Shown here: one piece after another, positions 9,301 to 17,190 of the stretch
Position numbering within the stretch: the first letter of the stretch is position 1
How the letters are laid out: each line of letters starts with the position of its first letter
DNA from: DATMYQ01 sp035560935
GTDB taxonomy: Bacteria > Bacillota > Negativicutes > Sporomusales > Sporomusaceae
NCBI GenBank assembly: GCA_035560935.1
Contig: DATMYQ010000075.1
Span: 1 to 35,734 of the forward strand
DNA length: 35,734 bases
Reading direction: 5' to 3'
The notes under the pieces: model-generated
Databases searched by the model: none
What the model was told of the DNA's origin: nothing
What the model saw: the letters and a program-made list of their open reading frames with translations, nothing else
Position numbers and translations under genes: made by a program

Positions 9301-12300
9301 TCAGATTCTCCACATTGTCAGTCAACGTATAGCTGATCCCCGCCTGCACCAAATCGATTCCTCCGGTATCGGTGACCACATCGCCGGCATCATCCACCAC
9401 GTACGTATCGTTGCCGCCACCGCCGGCCATTGTGTCAGCGCCCAGTCCGCCATCGAGCAGATTGGCACCCGTATTACCCGTCAGCACATTCGCCAGCGCA
9501 TTGCCCGTACCGCTGATTGCGCCCGTGCCCGTCAAGGTCAGATTCTCCAGATTTAATCCCAATACATAACTGGCGCTCGACTGTACCAGATCACTTCCCC
9601 CGGCGGCCAGTTCGTTAATCACGTCGCCGGCATTATCCACCACATACGTATCATCACCGGCCCCGCCAACCATCGTATCGGCCCCCAGACCGCCGTTCAA
9701 CAGATTGGCTCCCGCGTTGCCCGTTAACACATTGGCCAGCGCATTGCCCGTACCATTAATAGCTCCCGTTCCCGTCAAGGTCAGATTCTCCAGATTCAAT
9801 CCCAGCGTGTAGCTGATTCCCGCCTGCACCAAATCCGTTCCGGCCGACGCCGCCTCAGTGACCACATCGCCGATGTCATCCACCACATAGGTGTCGTCGC
9901 CGGCACCGCCGATCATTTTATCGGCGCCCAAACCACCATCCAGCAGGTTGCCTCCTGCGTTTCCCGTTAATAGATTCACCAGTTCGTTACCCGTAGCGTT
10001 GATATTTCCGGTTCCCGTCAGCGTCACATTTTCCAGATTCAATCCCAGCGTGTAGCTGATCCCCGCCTGTACCAGATCCGTGCCGCTTGACGCCAATTCG
10101 TTAACCACATCACCGACATCATCCACCACGTAGGTATCGTTGCCGGCACTACCGGCCATCGTGTCGGCTCCCAGTCCGCCATCCAGTAAATTAGCACCCG
10201 CGTTGCCCGTCAGCACATTATCCAGCGCATTGCCAACGCCGTTAATCGCTCCCATTCCCGTCAGCGTCAGATTTTCCACGTTGGCCCCCAGCGTATGGCT
10301 GACCCCGGACTGCACCAGATCCGTTCCTTCACCGGTCAGTTCCGTCACCGCATCGCCGGCGTTGTCCACTACATAAATATCGTCGCCGGCACCGCCGCTC
10401 ATCGTATCGGCTCCCAGACCGCCGTTCAGCAGATTGGCTCCCGCGTTGCCCGTCAGTACATTATTCAGCGCGTTGCCCGTACCGTTAATATTCCCTGTTC
10501 CCGTCAACGTCAGGTTCTCCAGATTCAATCCCAGCGTATAGCTGGCGCCCGACTGCACCCGATCTGTTCCTCCTGCGGCCAGTTCGGCGATCACATCACC
10601 GGCGTCGTCCACTACATAGGTATCGTTGCCGATCCCGCCGGCCATCGTGTCAGCTCCCAGCCCGCCATTCAACAAATTAGCTCCCGTGTTGCCTGTCAGC
10701 ACATTGTTCAGCGCATTCCCCGTGCCATTAATATTTCCCGTTCCCGTCAACGTCAGGTTTTCCAGATCACTCCCTAAGGTATAGCTGATCCCTGACTGCA
10801 CTAGGTCTGTACCCTCACCGGTCAATTCGGTCACCACGTCGCCAGCGTCATCCACCACATAGGTATCATTGCCAGTCCCTCCAGCCATCGTATCGGCTCC
10901 CAGTCCGCCGTTCAACAGATTAGCGCCCGTATTGCCTGTCAGCACATTGTTCAGCGCGTTCCCCGCACCATTAATATTTCCCGTTCCCGTCAGCGTCAGG
11001 TTCTCTACTTCCGCTCCCAGCGTGTAGCTAATCCCTGCCTGCACCAGATCCGTACCCTCACCAACCAGTTCGGTCACCACATCGCCGATATTGTCCACCG
11101 CATAGGTATCATTACCGGCTCCGCCGGTCATTCTGTCGGCTCCCAGTCCGCCGTCCAGCAAATTGGCTCCCGTATTGCCCGTCAGTACATTCGCCAGCGC
11201 GTTGCCGGTACCGTTGATGTTCCCCGTTCCTGCCAGCGTCAGGTTGTCCACATTGGCTTCCAGCACATGGCTGACTCCCGCCTGCACTAGGTCCGTTCCG
11301 GCAGACGCTGCTTCGGTGATCACATCGCCGGCGTCATCTACCACGTAGGTGTCATTGCCGGCCCCGCCGGCCATCGTGTCGGCTCCCAGTCCGCCGGCCA
11401 ATAAGTTGGCGCCCGCGTTGCCCATCAGTACATTCACCAGCACATTCCCCGTGCCGTTGATCGCTCCCGTTCCCGTCAACGTCAGGTTTTCCAGATTGGC
11501 TCCCAAGACATAGCTGATTCCTGACTGCACCAGGTCCGTTCCGGCAGCCGCCGCTTCCGTCACCGCATCGCCGGCATCATCGACCACATACGTATCGTCA
11601 CCGGCCCCGCCGGCCATCACATCGGCTCCCAGCCCGCCGTTCAATACATTGGCTCCCGCGTTGCCCGTCACTTCATTAGCCAGCGCGTTGCCCGTACCAT
11701 TAATATTCCCTGTTCCCGTCAGCGTCAGATTTTCCACATTGGCTCCCAGCGTGTAACTAACCCCCGCCTGCACCAGATCTGTCCCCTCACCAACCAGTTC
11801 GGTCACCACATCGCCGATGTTGTCGACCACATACGTATCACTGCCGACCCCGCCGATCATTTTGTCGGCGCCCAGCCCGCCGTCCAGCAGGTTGGCTCCC
11901 GTGTTGCCTGTCAATATATTCACCAGCGCGTTGCCCGTGCCGTTAATATCTCCCGTTCCCGTCAGCGTCAGATTCTCCACATTGTCAGTCAGCATGTAAC
12001 TGACTCCCGCTTGCACCTGATCCGTGCCTCCCGCAGCTAATTCAGTAATCACATCGCCGGTGTCGTCCACCGAATATGTGTCATTGCCGGCTGCGCCGAC
12101 CATTGTATCGGCTCCCAGTCCGCCGTTCAGCAGATTCGCTCCCGTGTTACCCGTCAGCACATTGTCCAGGCCATTCCCGGTGGCATTGACTCCTCCCGTT
12201 CCTGTCAGCGTCAGATTTTCCACATTGCCCCCCAGCGTGTAACTGACCCCTGCCTGCACCTGATCCGTGCCCTCACCGGTCAGTTCCGCCACCACGTCAC

Positions 12301-13192
12301 CGGCGTTATCCACCACATACGTATCATCGCCGGCTCCGCCGGTCATCGTGTCGGCTCCCAGTCCGCCATTTAACAAGTTAGCGCCTGCGTTACCCGTCAG
12401 CACATTCGCCAGCGTATTGCCCGTACCGTTGATGTCTCCCGTTCCCGTCAGCGTCAGGTTTTCCACATTGGCCCCCAATACATAGCTGATTCCAGCCTGC
12501 ACCAGATCCGTTCCAGCAGCCGCCGCTTCCGTAACCACATCGCCGACATTATCCACCACGTAGATATCATCGCCGGCTCCACCGGTCATTTTGTCAGCTC
12601 CCAGTCCGCCATCCAGTAAATTGGCGCCTGCGTTGCCCGTCAGCACATTGGTCAACGCGTTCCCGGTACCATTAACATTTTCTGTTCCCGTCAGCGTCAG
12701 GTTTTCCACGTTATCTCCCAGCGTATAGTCGATCCCCGACTGCACCAGGTCTGTTTCGGCTGACGCCAATTCAGTAACCACATCGCCGGCGTCATCCACC
12801 ACATACGTATCATTGCCGGCGCCGCCAATCATCGTATCGGCTCCCAGTCCGCCATTCAATAAGTTAGCACCTGCGTTGCCCGTCAGTACATTGTCCAGGT
12901 CATTCCCTGTACCTTTGATCGCTCCCGTTCCCGTCAACGTCAGATTTTCCACGTTGGCTCCCAGCGTATAGCTGATCCCCGACTGTACCAGGTCCGTCCC
13001 GGCAGCCACCGCCTCGGTCGCCACATCGCCGGTATTATCCACCACATACGTATCATCGCCGGTACCACCGACTATCGTATCGGCTCCCAGTCCGCCATTC
13101 AAAGAATCATTGCCGGCAAGACCGTTTAGCGTATCCGCAACCCCTGATCCCGTCAACGTATCATTTCCCGTAGTTCCATTGAAAACTGCCAT
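6314..13192 (-). CDS. giant RTX-repeat protein with C-terminal metzincin-type protease domain
   Basis: The 2292-residue product starts at the ATG at 13190-13192, preceded by GGAGAAGGAGG. An in-frame ATG at 13303 lacks a good SD and would add 37 non-repeat residues. Residues 1-27 enter directly into RTX sequence with no signal peptide. Residues 28-1895 are 23 tandem repeats of about 81 residues, each with two glycine/aspartate nonapeptides (GGLGADTM, GGAGNDTYV) and a beta-rich stretch (YTLGANVENLTLTGTG). Residues 1896-1935 are a classical RTX Ca2+-binding block. A haemolysin-related segment (VTLTDWY ... FTDG) follows to about 2010. Residues 2024-2292 form a metalloprotease domain: HEIGHVLGILN at 2184-2194 and Met-turn VMSYG around M2256. 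The third zinc ligand position is Asn, not the usual His or Asp. Lack of a signal peptide suggests type I-like export, but no exporter gene is in the window. It is probably a secreted or surface adhesin/protease controlled by the upstream c-di-GMP riboswitch. Confidence 0.9.
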   Translation of the reverse strand: MAVFNGTTGNDTLTGSGVADTLNGLAGNDSLNGGLGADTIVGGTGDDTYVVDNTGDVATEAVAAGTDLVQSGISYTLGANVENLTLTGTGAIKGTGNDLDNVLTGNAGANLLNGGLGADTMIGGAGNDTYVVDDAGDVVTELASAETDLVQSGIDYTLGDNVENLTLTGTENVNGTGNALTNVLTGNAGANLLDGGLGADKMTGGAGDDIYVVDNVGDVVTEAAAAGTDLVQAGISYVLGANVENLTLTGTGDINGTGNTLANVLTGNAGANLLNGGLGADTMTGGAGDDTYVVDNAGDVVAELTGEGTDQVQAGVSYTLGGNVENLTLTGTGGVNATGNGLDNVLTGNTGANLLNGGLGADTMVGAAGNDTYSVDDTGDVITELAAGGTDQVQAGVSYMLTDNVENLTLTGTGDINGTGNALVNILTGNTGANLLDGGLGADKMIGGVGSDTYVVDNIGDVVTELVGEGTDLVQAGVSYTLGANVENLTLTGTGNINGTGNALANEVTGNAGANVLNGGLGADVMAGGAGDDTYVVDDAGDAVTEAAAAGTDLVQSGISYVLGANLENLTLTGTGAINGTGNVLVNVLMGNAGANLLAGGLGADTMAGGAGNDTYVVDDAGDVITEAASAGTDLVQAGVSHVLEANVDNLTLAGTGNINGTGNALANVLTGNTGANLLDGGLGADRMTGGAGNDTYAVDNIGDVVTELVGEGTDLVQAGISYTLGAEVENLTLTGTGNINGAGNALNNVLTGNTGANLLNGGLGADTMAGGTGNDTYVVDDAGDVVTELTGEGTDLVQSGISYTLGSDLENLTLTGTGNINGTGNALNNVLTGNTGANLLNGGLGADTMAGGIGNDTYVVDDAGDVIAELAAGGTDRVQSGASYTLGLNLENLTLTGTGNINGTGNALNNVLTGNAGANLLNGGLGADTMSGGAGDDIYVVDNAGDAVTELTGEGTDLVQSGVSHTLGANVENLTLTGMGAINGVGNALDNVLTGNAGANLLDGGLGADTMAGSAGNDTYVVDDVGDVVNELASSGTDLVQAGISYTLGLNLENVTLTGTGNINATGNELVNLLTGNAGGNLLDGGLGADKMIGGAGDDTYVVDDIGDVVTEAASAGTDLVQAGISYTLGLNLENLTLTGTGAINGTGNALANVLTGNAGANLLNGGLGADTMVGGAGDDTYVVDNAGDVINELAAGGSDLVQSSASYVLGLNLENLTLTGTGAISGTGNALANVLTGNTGANLLDGGLGADTMAGGGGNDTYVVDDAGDVVTDTGGIDLVQAGISYTLTDNVENLMLTGTGNISGTGNSLANVLTGNVGANLLDGGLGADKMTGGAGDDTYVVDAAGDVVTELTGEGTDLVKAGISYTLGANVENLTLTGTGSINGTGNALANVLTGNAGANLMNGGLGADTMTGGAGNDTYIVDDAGDVVTELTGEGTDLVQAGASYTLGANVENLTLTGTGAINGTGNVLANVLTGNAGANLLDGGLGADTMAGGAGNDTYVVDDTGDVITEAASAGTDQVQSGASYTLGLNLENLTLTGTGNINGTGNALANVLTGNAGANLLDGGLGIDTMAGGAGDDTYVLDNAGDVVTEAASAGTDQVQAGVSYTLGANVENLTLTGTGNINGTGNALANVLTGNAGANLLDGGLGADTMAGGAGNDTYVVNDLGDVVTELSASGTDLIQMAATFSATATAYTLGDNVENLVMLGTGNLGATGNALANVLTGNAGANLLDGGLGADTMIGGAGNDTYVVDNAGDVVTEAASAGTDKVMAGISYTLSANLENIDLTGSGDINGTGNGVNNVLNGNSGNNILDGGAGLDTMAGGAGNDTYVVDNAGDSIVELAAAGTDNVNSSVNYTLGANLENLTLTGSTATLATGNALDNTILGNSLANVLKGGDGNDSLNGGAGADTLWGEAGLDTLTGGLGADLFEFAGTFGHDWITNDGAGSYGDQVQFDGLASTDVSIAQSGNDLQLTTSGGNIVTLTDWYTASGDNKVKAFNFTDGAKKVNATSWDAASSFNIVFDYTYASSAFFTDAVKADLDFAASLWERAILDEFPDVTAGTSLSFRNPSTLSTNVSTTASGVIDDLLIYVGTTDLESYGAVGLGGPSATYALGSSLDTRWNSTTTFQPWVGSISFDATPHYSNGPAVSWFFDTTPETMSDVATAGASKLDFISTATHEIGHVLGILNGINAWNAHYSSTTKTFTGANAEAHNGGNPIPLVPTSPSHPNGSASLAPGSTTAFANNQEPVMSYGISTTGHRLVPTDLELGILQDIGYNVSYSSKYTG
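7508..13111 (-). repeat. tandem array of 23 units of about 243 bp
   Basis: The coding repeat is visible in the DNA as a 243-bp period, with strongly conserved blocks such as the codons for ANLLDGGLGAD and VENLTLTGTG. Twenty-one units are exactly 81 codons. Unit 16 (9230-9466) is 79 codons, two residues shorter near VTDTGGID. Unit 21 (7994-8257) is 88 codons, with a seven-residue insertion around ATFSATATA. The reading frame is kept throughout. Units are similar but not identical, so the array looks expanded by duplication and then diverged. Such arrays can change copy number by recombination or be mis-assembled. Confidence 0.93.
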
Positions 13193-13433
13193 TTTAATTC
13201 CTCCTTCTCCCGTCAACACAATGGATGCAATCCGTTCATAATTTATAATACAGATAACAAAAGCGTCGTTTTGATCTTTATCCAAACTACTGACAAAGAA
13301 CATCCCAACGCCATTCTTACACTATACGGACCAGCCCAATCGCGGCTGAAAAAGAAACCGAAATAGCGCTAATTTCCTCAGGCAACATCCAATCCTAAAT
13401 AAAACCTGACTTTCTTAAATGAAAGAAAAGAAA
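13193..13433 (-). other. leader of the RTX gene between terminator and start codon
   Basis: These 241 bases contain the RTX gene's Shine-Dalgarno (13199-13204 region) and the T-tract of the riboswitch terminator at the high-coordinate end. A 23-codon ATG-to-stop ORF (13317-13388) has only a weak SD and is not called. No other structure was recognised. Confidence 0.5.
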
Positions 13434-13460
13434 AACACCATGACCTACCGGCCAGGTGTT
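13421..13460 (-). terminator. intrinsic terminator of the c-di-GMP riboswitch expression platform
   Basis: On the minus strand, arms AACACCTGGCC (13450-13460) and GGTCATGGTGTT (13434-13445) pair over 11 bp with one wobble around a GGTA loop. A U-rich tract (TTTTTCTTTTCTTTC) follows. The 5' arm sequence ACCTGGC (13451-13457) is also complementary to GCCAGGT in the aptamer 3' strand (13493-13499), giving mutually exclusive pairings. It lies between the promoter and start codon of the RTX gene, so it acts as an attenuator. It would also stop read-through from uvrB. Confidence 0.8.
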
Positions 13461-13476
13461 TGATAAGCATTCGTTC

Positions 13477-13571
13477 TGAGATGCCTTCTGCAACCTGGCG
13501 ATCATAGACAAACGTCTTTAGACCCATGGCTTTGCGTCCCTATTTTTCAATAGGTTTGCCCATATTTCTCA
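13477..13571 (-). ncRNA. cyclic-di-GMP-I (GEMM) riboswitch aptamer
   Basis: Read on the minus strand, the segment carries the conserved GEMM blocks in order. They are GGGCAAACC (13552-13562), a stem CCTATT/AATAGG capped by GAAA, GGGACGCAAAGCC, GGGTCTAAAG, a variable P3 hairpin (AGAC-GTTT-GTCT flanked by CAT/ATG), and GCCAGGTTGC (13490-13499). A closing TGAGA/TCTCA pairing (13567-13571 with 13477-13481) is available. These match the known Vc2 class I c-di-GMP aptamer closely. The RNA lies 40 nt downstream of a consensus promoter and 17 nt upstream of an intrinsic terminator, ahead of the RTX/metzincin gene. It should therefore couple expression of that gene to cellular c-di-GMP. Confidence 0.93.
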
Positions 13572-13621
13572 CGCATCAATCACTAAATGTCTTTCATTTC
13601 CAATAAAGTTCTAATGATATT

Positions 13622-13650
13622 ATTATAATTTACGCCAGCGTTGTTGTCAA
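13622..13650 (-). promoter_or_regulatory. SigA promoter of the riboswitch-RTX transcript
   Basis: Perfect consensus on the minus strand: TTGACA (13645-13650), a 17-nt spacer, and TATAAT (13622-13627). Transcription would start near 13615. That leaves about 420 nt of leader before the RTX start codon, holding the whole aptamer and terminator. It begins 39 bp after the uvrB stop codon. Confidence 0.88.
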
Positions 13651-13688
13651 GATTTGTCGTTACTTACCGTTCTATGCATCTGTCAACA

Positions 13689-15752
13689 TCACTGTGCTTT
13701 CTTCCTTTTGGCAGTCTTTCTCTTATCAACCGCACCACCGGCTCTCTGCCGCAATTCCACCACCATATCCCGCAGTTCCGCTGCCCGTTCAAACTCCAGC
13801 AGCCGCGACGCCAGTTTCATTTCCTTCTCCAGGCTGGCGGCCAAATCCAGCATTTCCGGACGGCTCATGCCACTGATCCGATCGGTGCGGTACTCTGCCG
13901 GAGTCTCCGCCACCTTCGTAGTTTCAATAAGATCCTTGATCCGTTTTTCAATGGTCCGCGGCGTAATGCCGTGGGCCGTATTATAAGCCTCCTGCACCGC
14001 CCGCCGCCGGTCGGTTTCCCCCATGGCCCGGGCCATGGAATTTGTGATCCGGTCAGCATATAGAATGACCCGACCCTGCGCGTTACGTGCGGCCCGGCCA
14101 ATGGTTTGAATCAGCGATGTATCCGAACGGAGAAATCCTTCTTTGTCCGCGTCAAGAATGGCTACCAGCGATACTTCCGGCAGATCCAATCCTTCCCGCA
14201 ACAGGTTAATGCCCACCAGAGCGTCGAATTCACCGGCCCGTAGATCCCGGATAATTTCCACGCGTTCAAAGGTGGCAATGTCCGAATGGAGATAACGGAC
14301 CCGTACCCCCATCTGTTTCAAATACTCCGTCAGGTTCTCCGCCATTTTTTTGGTCAGCGTGGTGACCAGCGTCCGTTCATTGCGATCCGCCCGGGCTTTG
14401 ATTTCGCCCAGCAAATCATCCATCTGTCCCGGAATGGGACGAACCTCCACCTGAGGGTCCAATAGGCCGGTGGGCCGGATAATCTGCTCCACCACCTGTC
14501 CCGCCGCCTGTAATTCGTAGGCGGCCGGCGTGGCCGACACATAGATCACCTGATTCACCCGGGCTTCAAACTCGTCAAACATCAACGGTCTGTTATCAAA
14601 GGCCGACGGCAGCCGGAAGCCATTCTCGATCAGGGACTGCTTGCGGGAACGGTCACCGGCGTGCATGGCCCGCAGTTGCGGCAATGTAGCATGAGACTCA
14701 TCAATGACCAGCAAAAAATCTTCCGGAAAATAATCCAGTAATGTAAAGGGCGCATCTCCCGCCCGGCGCCCGGTTAAATGCCGGGAATAATTCTCAATGC
14801 CGGAGCAATAGCCCATTTCCTGCATCATTTCCAGGTCATAATTAGTGCGCTGAGTAATTCGCTGCAGCTCCAGCAGTTTGTTTTGCTCTTTTAAGATCAC
14901 GGTCTGTTCCTGCAGTTCCCGCTCGATATCGCCCACCGCCCGCTGCAGGTTTTCCCGGGAGGTGACATAGTGAGAGGCTGGATACACGGTGACATGGCGC
15001 CGTTGCCCTAAAATTTCGCCGGTCAGAGTGTCAATTTCTAAAATTCGTTCCACTTCATCGCCAAACAGTTCCACCCGCAACGCAATCTCACCATAGGCCG
15101 CCGGAAAAATCTCGATGACATCCCCCCGGACCCGGAACTTGCCCCGGACAAAGTTGATATCGTTACGTTCGTATTGGATTTCCACCAGTTTGCGGATGAT
15201 ATCATCCCGGTCCTTTGTCTGTCCCTGCCGTAGCGACAGCACCAGTTCACCGTAGTCTTCCGGTGAACCCAGGCCGTAAATGCAAGACACGCTGGCCACA
15301 ATAATAACGTCCCGCCGTTCAAACAGCGCGCTGGTGGCTGAATGGCGCAGTTTATCAATCTCGTCGTTGATCGCGGAATCTTTTTCAATATACGTATCCG
15401 TCTGCGCAATATACGCTTCCGGTTGATAGTAATCATAGTAACTCACAAAATATTCCACCGCGTTATGGGGAAAGAACTCTTTAAACTCGCTGGCCAGCTG
15501 CGCCGCCAGAGTTTTATTGTGGGCAATGACCAAGGTTGGTCTCTGTACGGCCTCAATCACTTTGGCCACAGTATACGTTTTTCCGGTTCCAGTGGCTCCC
15601 AGCAATACCTGAGCCCGTTCGCTCCGGTTCAGGCCTTCGGCCAGCCGATCAATGGCCTGGGGTTGATCGCCGGTGGGCACAAACGGCGCCTCCACAGTCA
15701 ACGGTTGTACTACTTCTGTGTGCCGGGTATTCAGTTTAGGCACAGTCGCCAT
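13689..15752 (-). CDS. uvrB: UvrABC system protein B
   Basis: UvrB is the damage-verifying helicase-like subunit of nucleotide excision repair, loaded by UvrA and then bound by UvrC. The 687-residue product has Walker A GATGTGKT near residues 51-58, the beta-hairpin region (YYDYYQPEAYIAQTDTYIEKD), helicase motifs (DESH, YVSATPA) and a C-terminal UVR motif (LLEFERAAELRD) for UvrC binding. GGAGG sits 8 nt before the ATG. It lies 43 bp downstream of the PDZ gene on the same strand and probably shares its transcript. uvrA-uvrC, normally adjacent, are displaced by the riboswitch-RTX-glycosyltransferase block. No terminator of its own was found between the stop codon and the RTX promoter. Confidence 0.97.
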   Translation of the reverse strand: MATVPKLNTRHTEVVQPLTVEAPFVPTGDQPQAIDRLAEGLNRSERAQVLLGATGTGKTYTVAKVIEAVQRPTLVIAHNKTLAAQLASEFKEFFPHNAVEYFVSYYDYYQPEAYIAQTDTYIEKDSAINDEIDKLRHSATSALFERRDVIIVASVSCIYGLGSPEDYGELVLSLRQGQTKDRDDIIRKLVEIQYERNDINFVRGKFRVRGDVIEIFPAAYGEIALRVELFGDEVERILEIDTLTGEILGQRRHVTVYPASHYVTSRENLQRAVGDIERELQEQTVILKEQNKLLELQRITQRTNYDLEMMQEMGYCSGIENYSRHLTGRRAGDAPFTLLDYFPEDFLLVIDESHATLPQLRAMHAGDRSRKQSLIENGFRLPSAFDNRPLMFDEFEARVNQVIYVSATPAAYELQAAGQVVEQIIRPTGLLDPQVEVRPIPGQMDDLLGEIKARADRNERTLVTTLTKKMAENLTEYLKQMGVRVRYLHSDIATFERVEIIRDLRAGEFDALVGINLLREGLDLPEVSLVAILDADKEGFLRSDTSLIQTIGRAARNAQGRVILYADRITNSMARAMGETDRRRAVQEAYNTAHGITPRTIEKRIKDLIETTKVAETPAEYRTDRISGMSRPEMLDLAASLEKEMKLASRLLEFERAAELRDMVVELRQRAGGAVDKRKTAKRKKAQ

Positions 15753-15795
15753 GCAATGTTCCTCCTATCAGACACGGCCCAAGGACCGCCGCGTA

Positions 15796-17094
15796 CTAAC
15801 GAATATAATTTTTCCAAAAGCCTTTCCAAATCCGCCATAACCAAGCCGGCAAGCCAAAATGCTCGCCATGCAGTTCCACATAACCGGTCTCGTCGCCTTC
15901 CGGCACGGTAATGACACCCAGCATCCGTCCGTCCGGATTCTCATCCTCATTATCGGGTTCCTCCGGTGCTGCTGTAAAGGCCACCGCTATCCGCTGCTGC
16001 TGTCCCTCGCGTTCCAAAATCACCGCAAATTCCATCGGCGCATACGCCAGTGCCACCGCCAGATCACGGCGGTTATGAATCGTCATCCCGGCCACACTGG
16101 TCAATACATCACCGGTTTGGATGCCGCCCCGGCGCGCCGGTGTACCCGGTACCGTATCCAGCACCATCACCCCGGCGGGCGGCGGAACAAAACGGGGAAC
16201 CCCGTTCATTTCCCGCCGGTTATCCCAGCGAATCAACAGTTCATGTCCCAGCGGTGACAACAGCGCCGCCACCGCCGCGATCCAGGAATATTTCGTGGCC
16301 AGAAAAGCCGCCCCCAATAGCACCAGGCTGTAAACCGCCAGGTTGCGGGCTGACTCCAGGCGACGGCGACGGGGATGGCTGGCAATGGCCATGTCGGTGT
16401 ATCCCAGCGCCGCCACTACCGGAATCATCACATATTGCCAGGTTTGTCCCGGCGCCGGTTCACCGGCCGGCAGCAACGGCCACCAATCCGGCATGTTGAC
16501 GCCCATCGGAGCACTCTCCGCCGGTACCAGCACTGCCGCCAGCATCACCAGCGGCAACGGCCAGAAATTTTGCAGAGTAAATGCACCTACCTGGCGGCCG
16601 TCTTCGCGGCGCAGCACCACCGGCAAATTGCTGCAGGCGCCGCTGACGGCAATCAGAAAACTTTCGGTAATATGCAGCACCGCCACCAATGCCAGGATCT
16701 GAGGCACATCCACCAGCGGCCAGCCAAACAATACGTTAGCCAGCGCTACGATACCGCCGGCGTAGGCAAAACATAAAAACCGCATATTGATAATCATCAG
16801 CGCCAACGCCACCGGCCAAATATATTGCAACCCCAGCTGATTCAACGTAACTCCGGTCAGCGTCAGCAAAAAACTGCCCAACAAACCGCCGGCCAGGCCC
16901 AACAGGCCCGCCTGAAGAACCTGCCGGATTAATGACGAGCCGGCAATCCCGAACATACGCTCCTGGCTGCGCGCCAGTTGCCAGTATTGCCAACCCACTA
17001 ACATTAAAATCATCCAAAACATGGGCTCGGCCAGAACCGCCACCATGCCCTGTCCGATCAAAAGCACAATGCCCCACCAGGGATCTATATTCAT
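15796..17094 (-). CDS. multi-pass membrane protein with C-terminal PDZ domain (MinJ-like arrangement)
   Basis: The 432-residue product has about eight to ten hydrophobic segments in residues 1-295, then a PDZ domain near residues 305-375 (PPPAGVMVLDTVPGTPARRGG, GDVLTSVAGM), and a charged C-terminal tail. In Bacillus the gene between ctpB and the uvr genes is minJ, a membrane PDZ protein that links DivIVA to the Min system. Topology and location here match that pattern, but sequence orthology cannot be confirmed by eye. It is the first gene after the ctp terminator and is followed by uvrB 43 bp later. SD GAGGTGAG precedes the ATG at 17092-17094. No convincing promoter was seen in the 54-bp gap upstream. 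Confidence 0.8.
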   Translation of the reverse strand: MNIDPWWGIVLLIGQGMVAVLAEPMFWMILMLVGWQYWQLARSQERMFGIAGSSLIRQVLQAGLLGLAGGLLGSFLLTLTGVTLNQLGLQYIWPVALALMIINMRFLCFAYAGGIVALANVLFGWPLVDVPQILALVAVLHITESFLIAVSGACSNLPVVLRREDGRQVGAFTLQNFWPLPLVMLAAVLVPAESAPMGVNMPDWWPLLPAGEPAPGQTWQYVMIPVVAALGYTDMAIASHPRRRRLESARNLAVYSLVLLGAAFLATKYSWIAAVAALLSPLGHELLIRWDNRREMNGVPRFVPPPAGVMVLDTVPGTPARRGGIQTGDVLTSVAGMTIHNRRDLAVALAYAPMEFAVILEREGQQQRIAVAFTAAPEEPDNEDENPDGRMLGVITVPEGDETGYVELHGEHFGLPAWLWRIWKGFWKNYIR

Positions 17095-17147
17095 TGTTTC
17101 TCACCTCGCTATTTCCATAGTACCACACCTTTCCCAAAATAAAAACA

Positions 17148-17167
17148 CGACCGGCTTTCGCCGGTCG
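17148..17167 (-). terminator. intrinsic terminator after ctp
   Basis: Perfect 8-bp stem CGACCGGC/GCCGGTCG with a GAAA tetraloop on the minus strand, followed by TGTTTTTATTTT. It lies 23 bp past the stop codon of the C-terminal processing protease gene, separating the ftsEX-ctp transcript from the PDZ-uvrB genes. Confidence 0.88.
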
Positions 17168-17190
17168 CTCCCATTATTCCATCTTCATTT

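Noticed and set aside
7917..12485. A series of similar 60-80-residue proline/serine-rich plus-strand ORFs at a 243-bp spacing
   Set aside because: They are the reverse-strand reading of the RTX tandem array; their period and similarity follow from the minus-strand repeats, and they lack ribosome-binding sites.
7508..13111. CRISPR-like regular repeats
   Set aside because: The period is 243 bp, the whole unit is conserved and coding, and there are no unique spacers or cas genes.
13304..13388. 23-codon ORF (13317-13388) and an in-frame upstream ATG (13303) in the RTX leader
   Set aside because: The SD sequences are weak or badly spaced, whereas the ATG at 13192 has an excellent SD and begins directly with RTX sequence.
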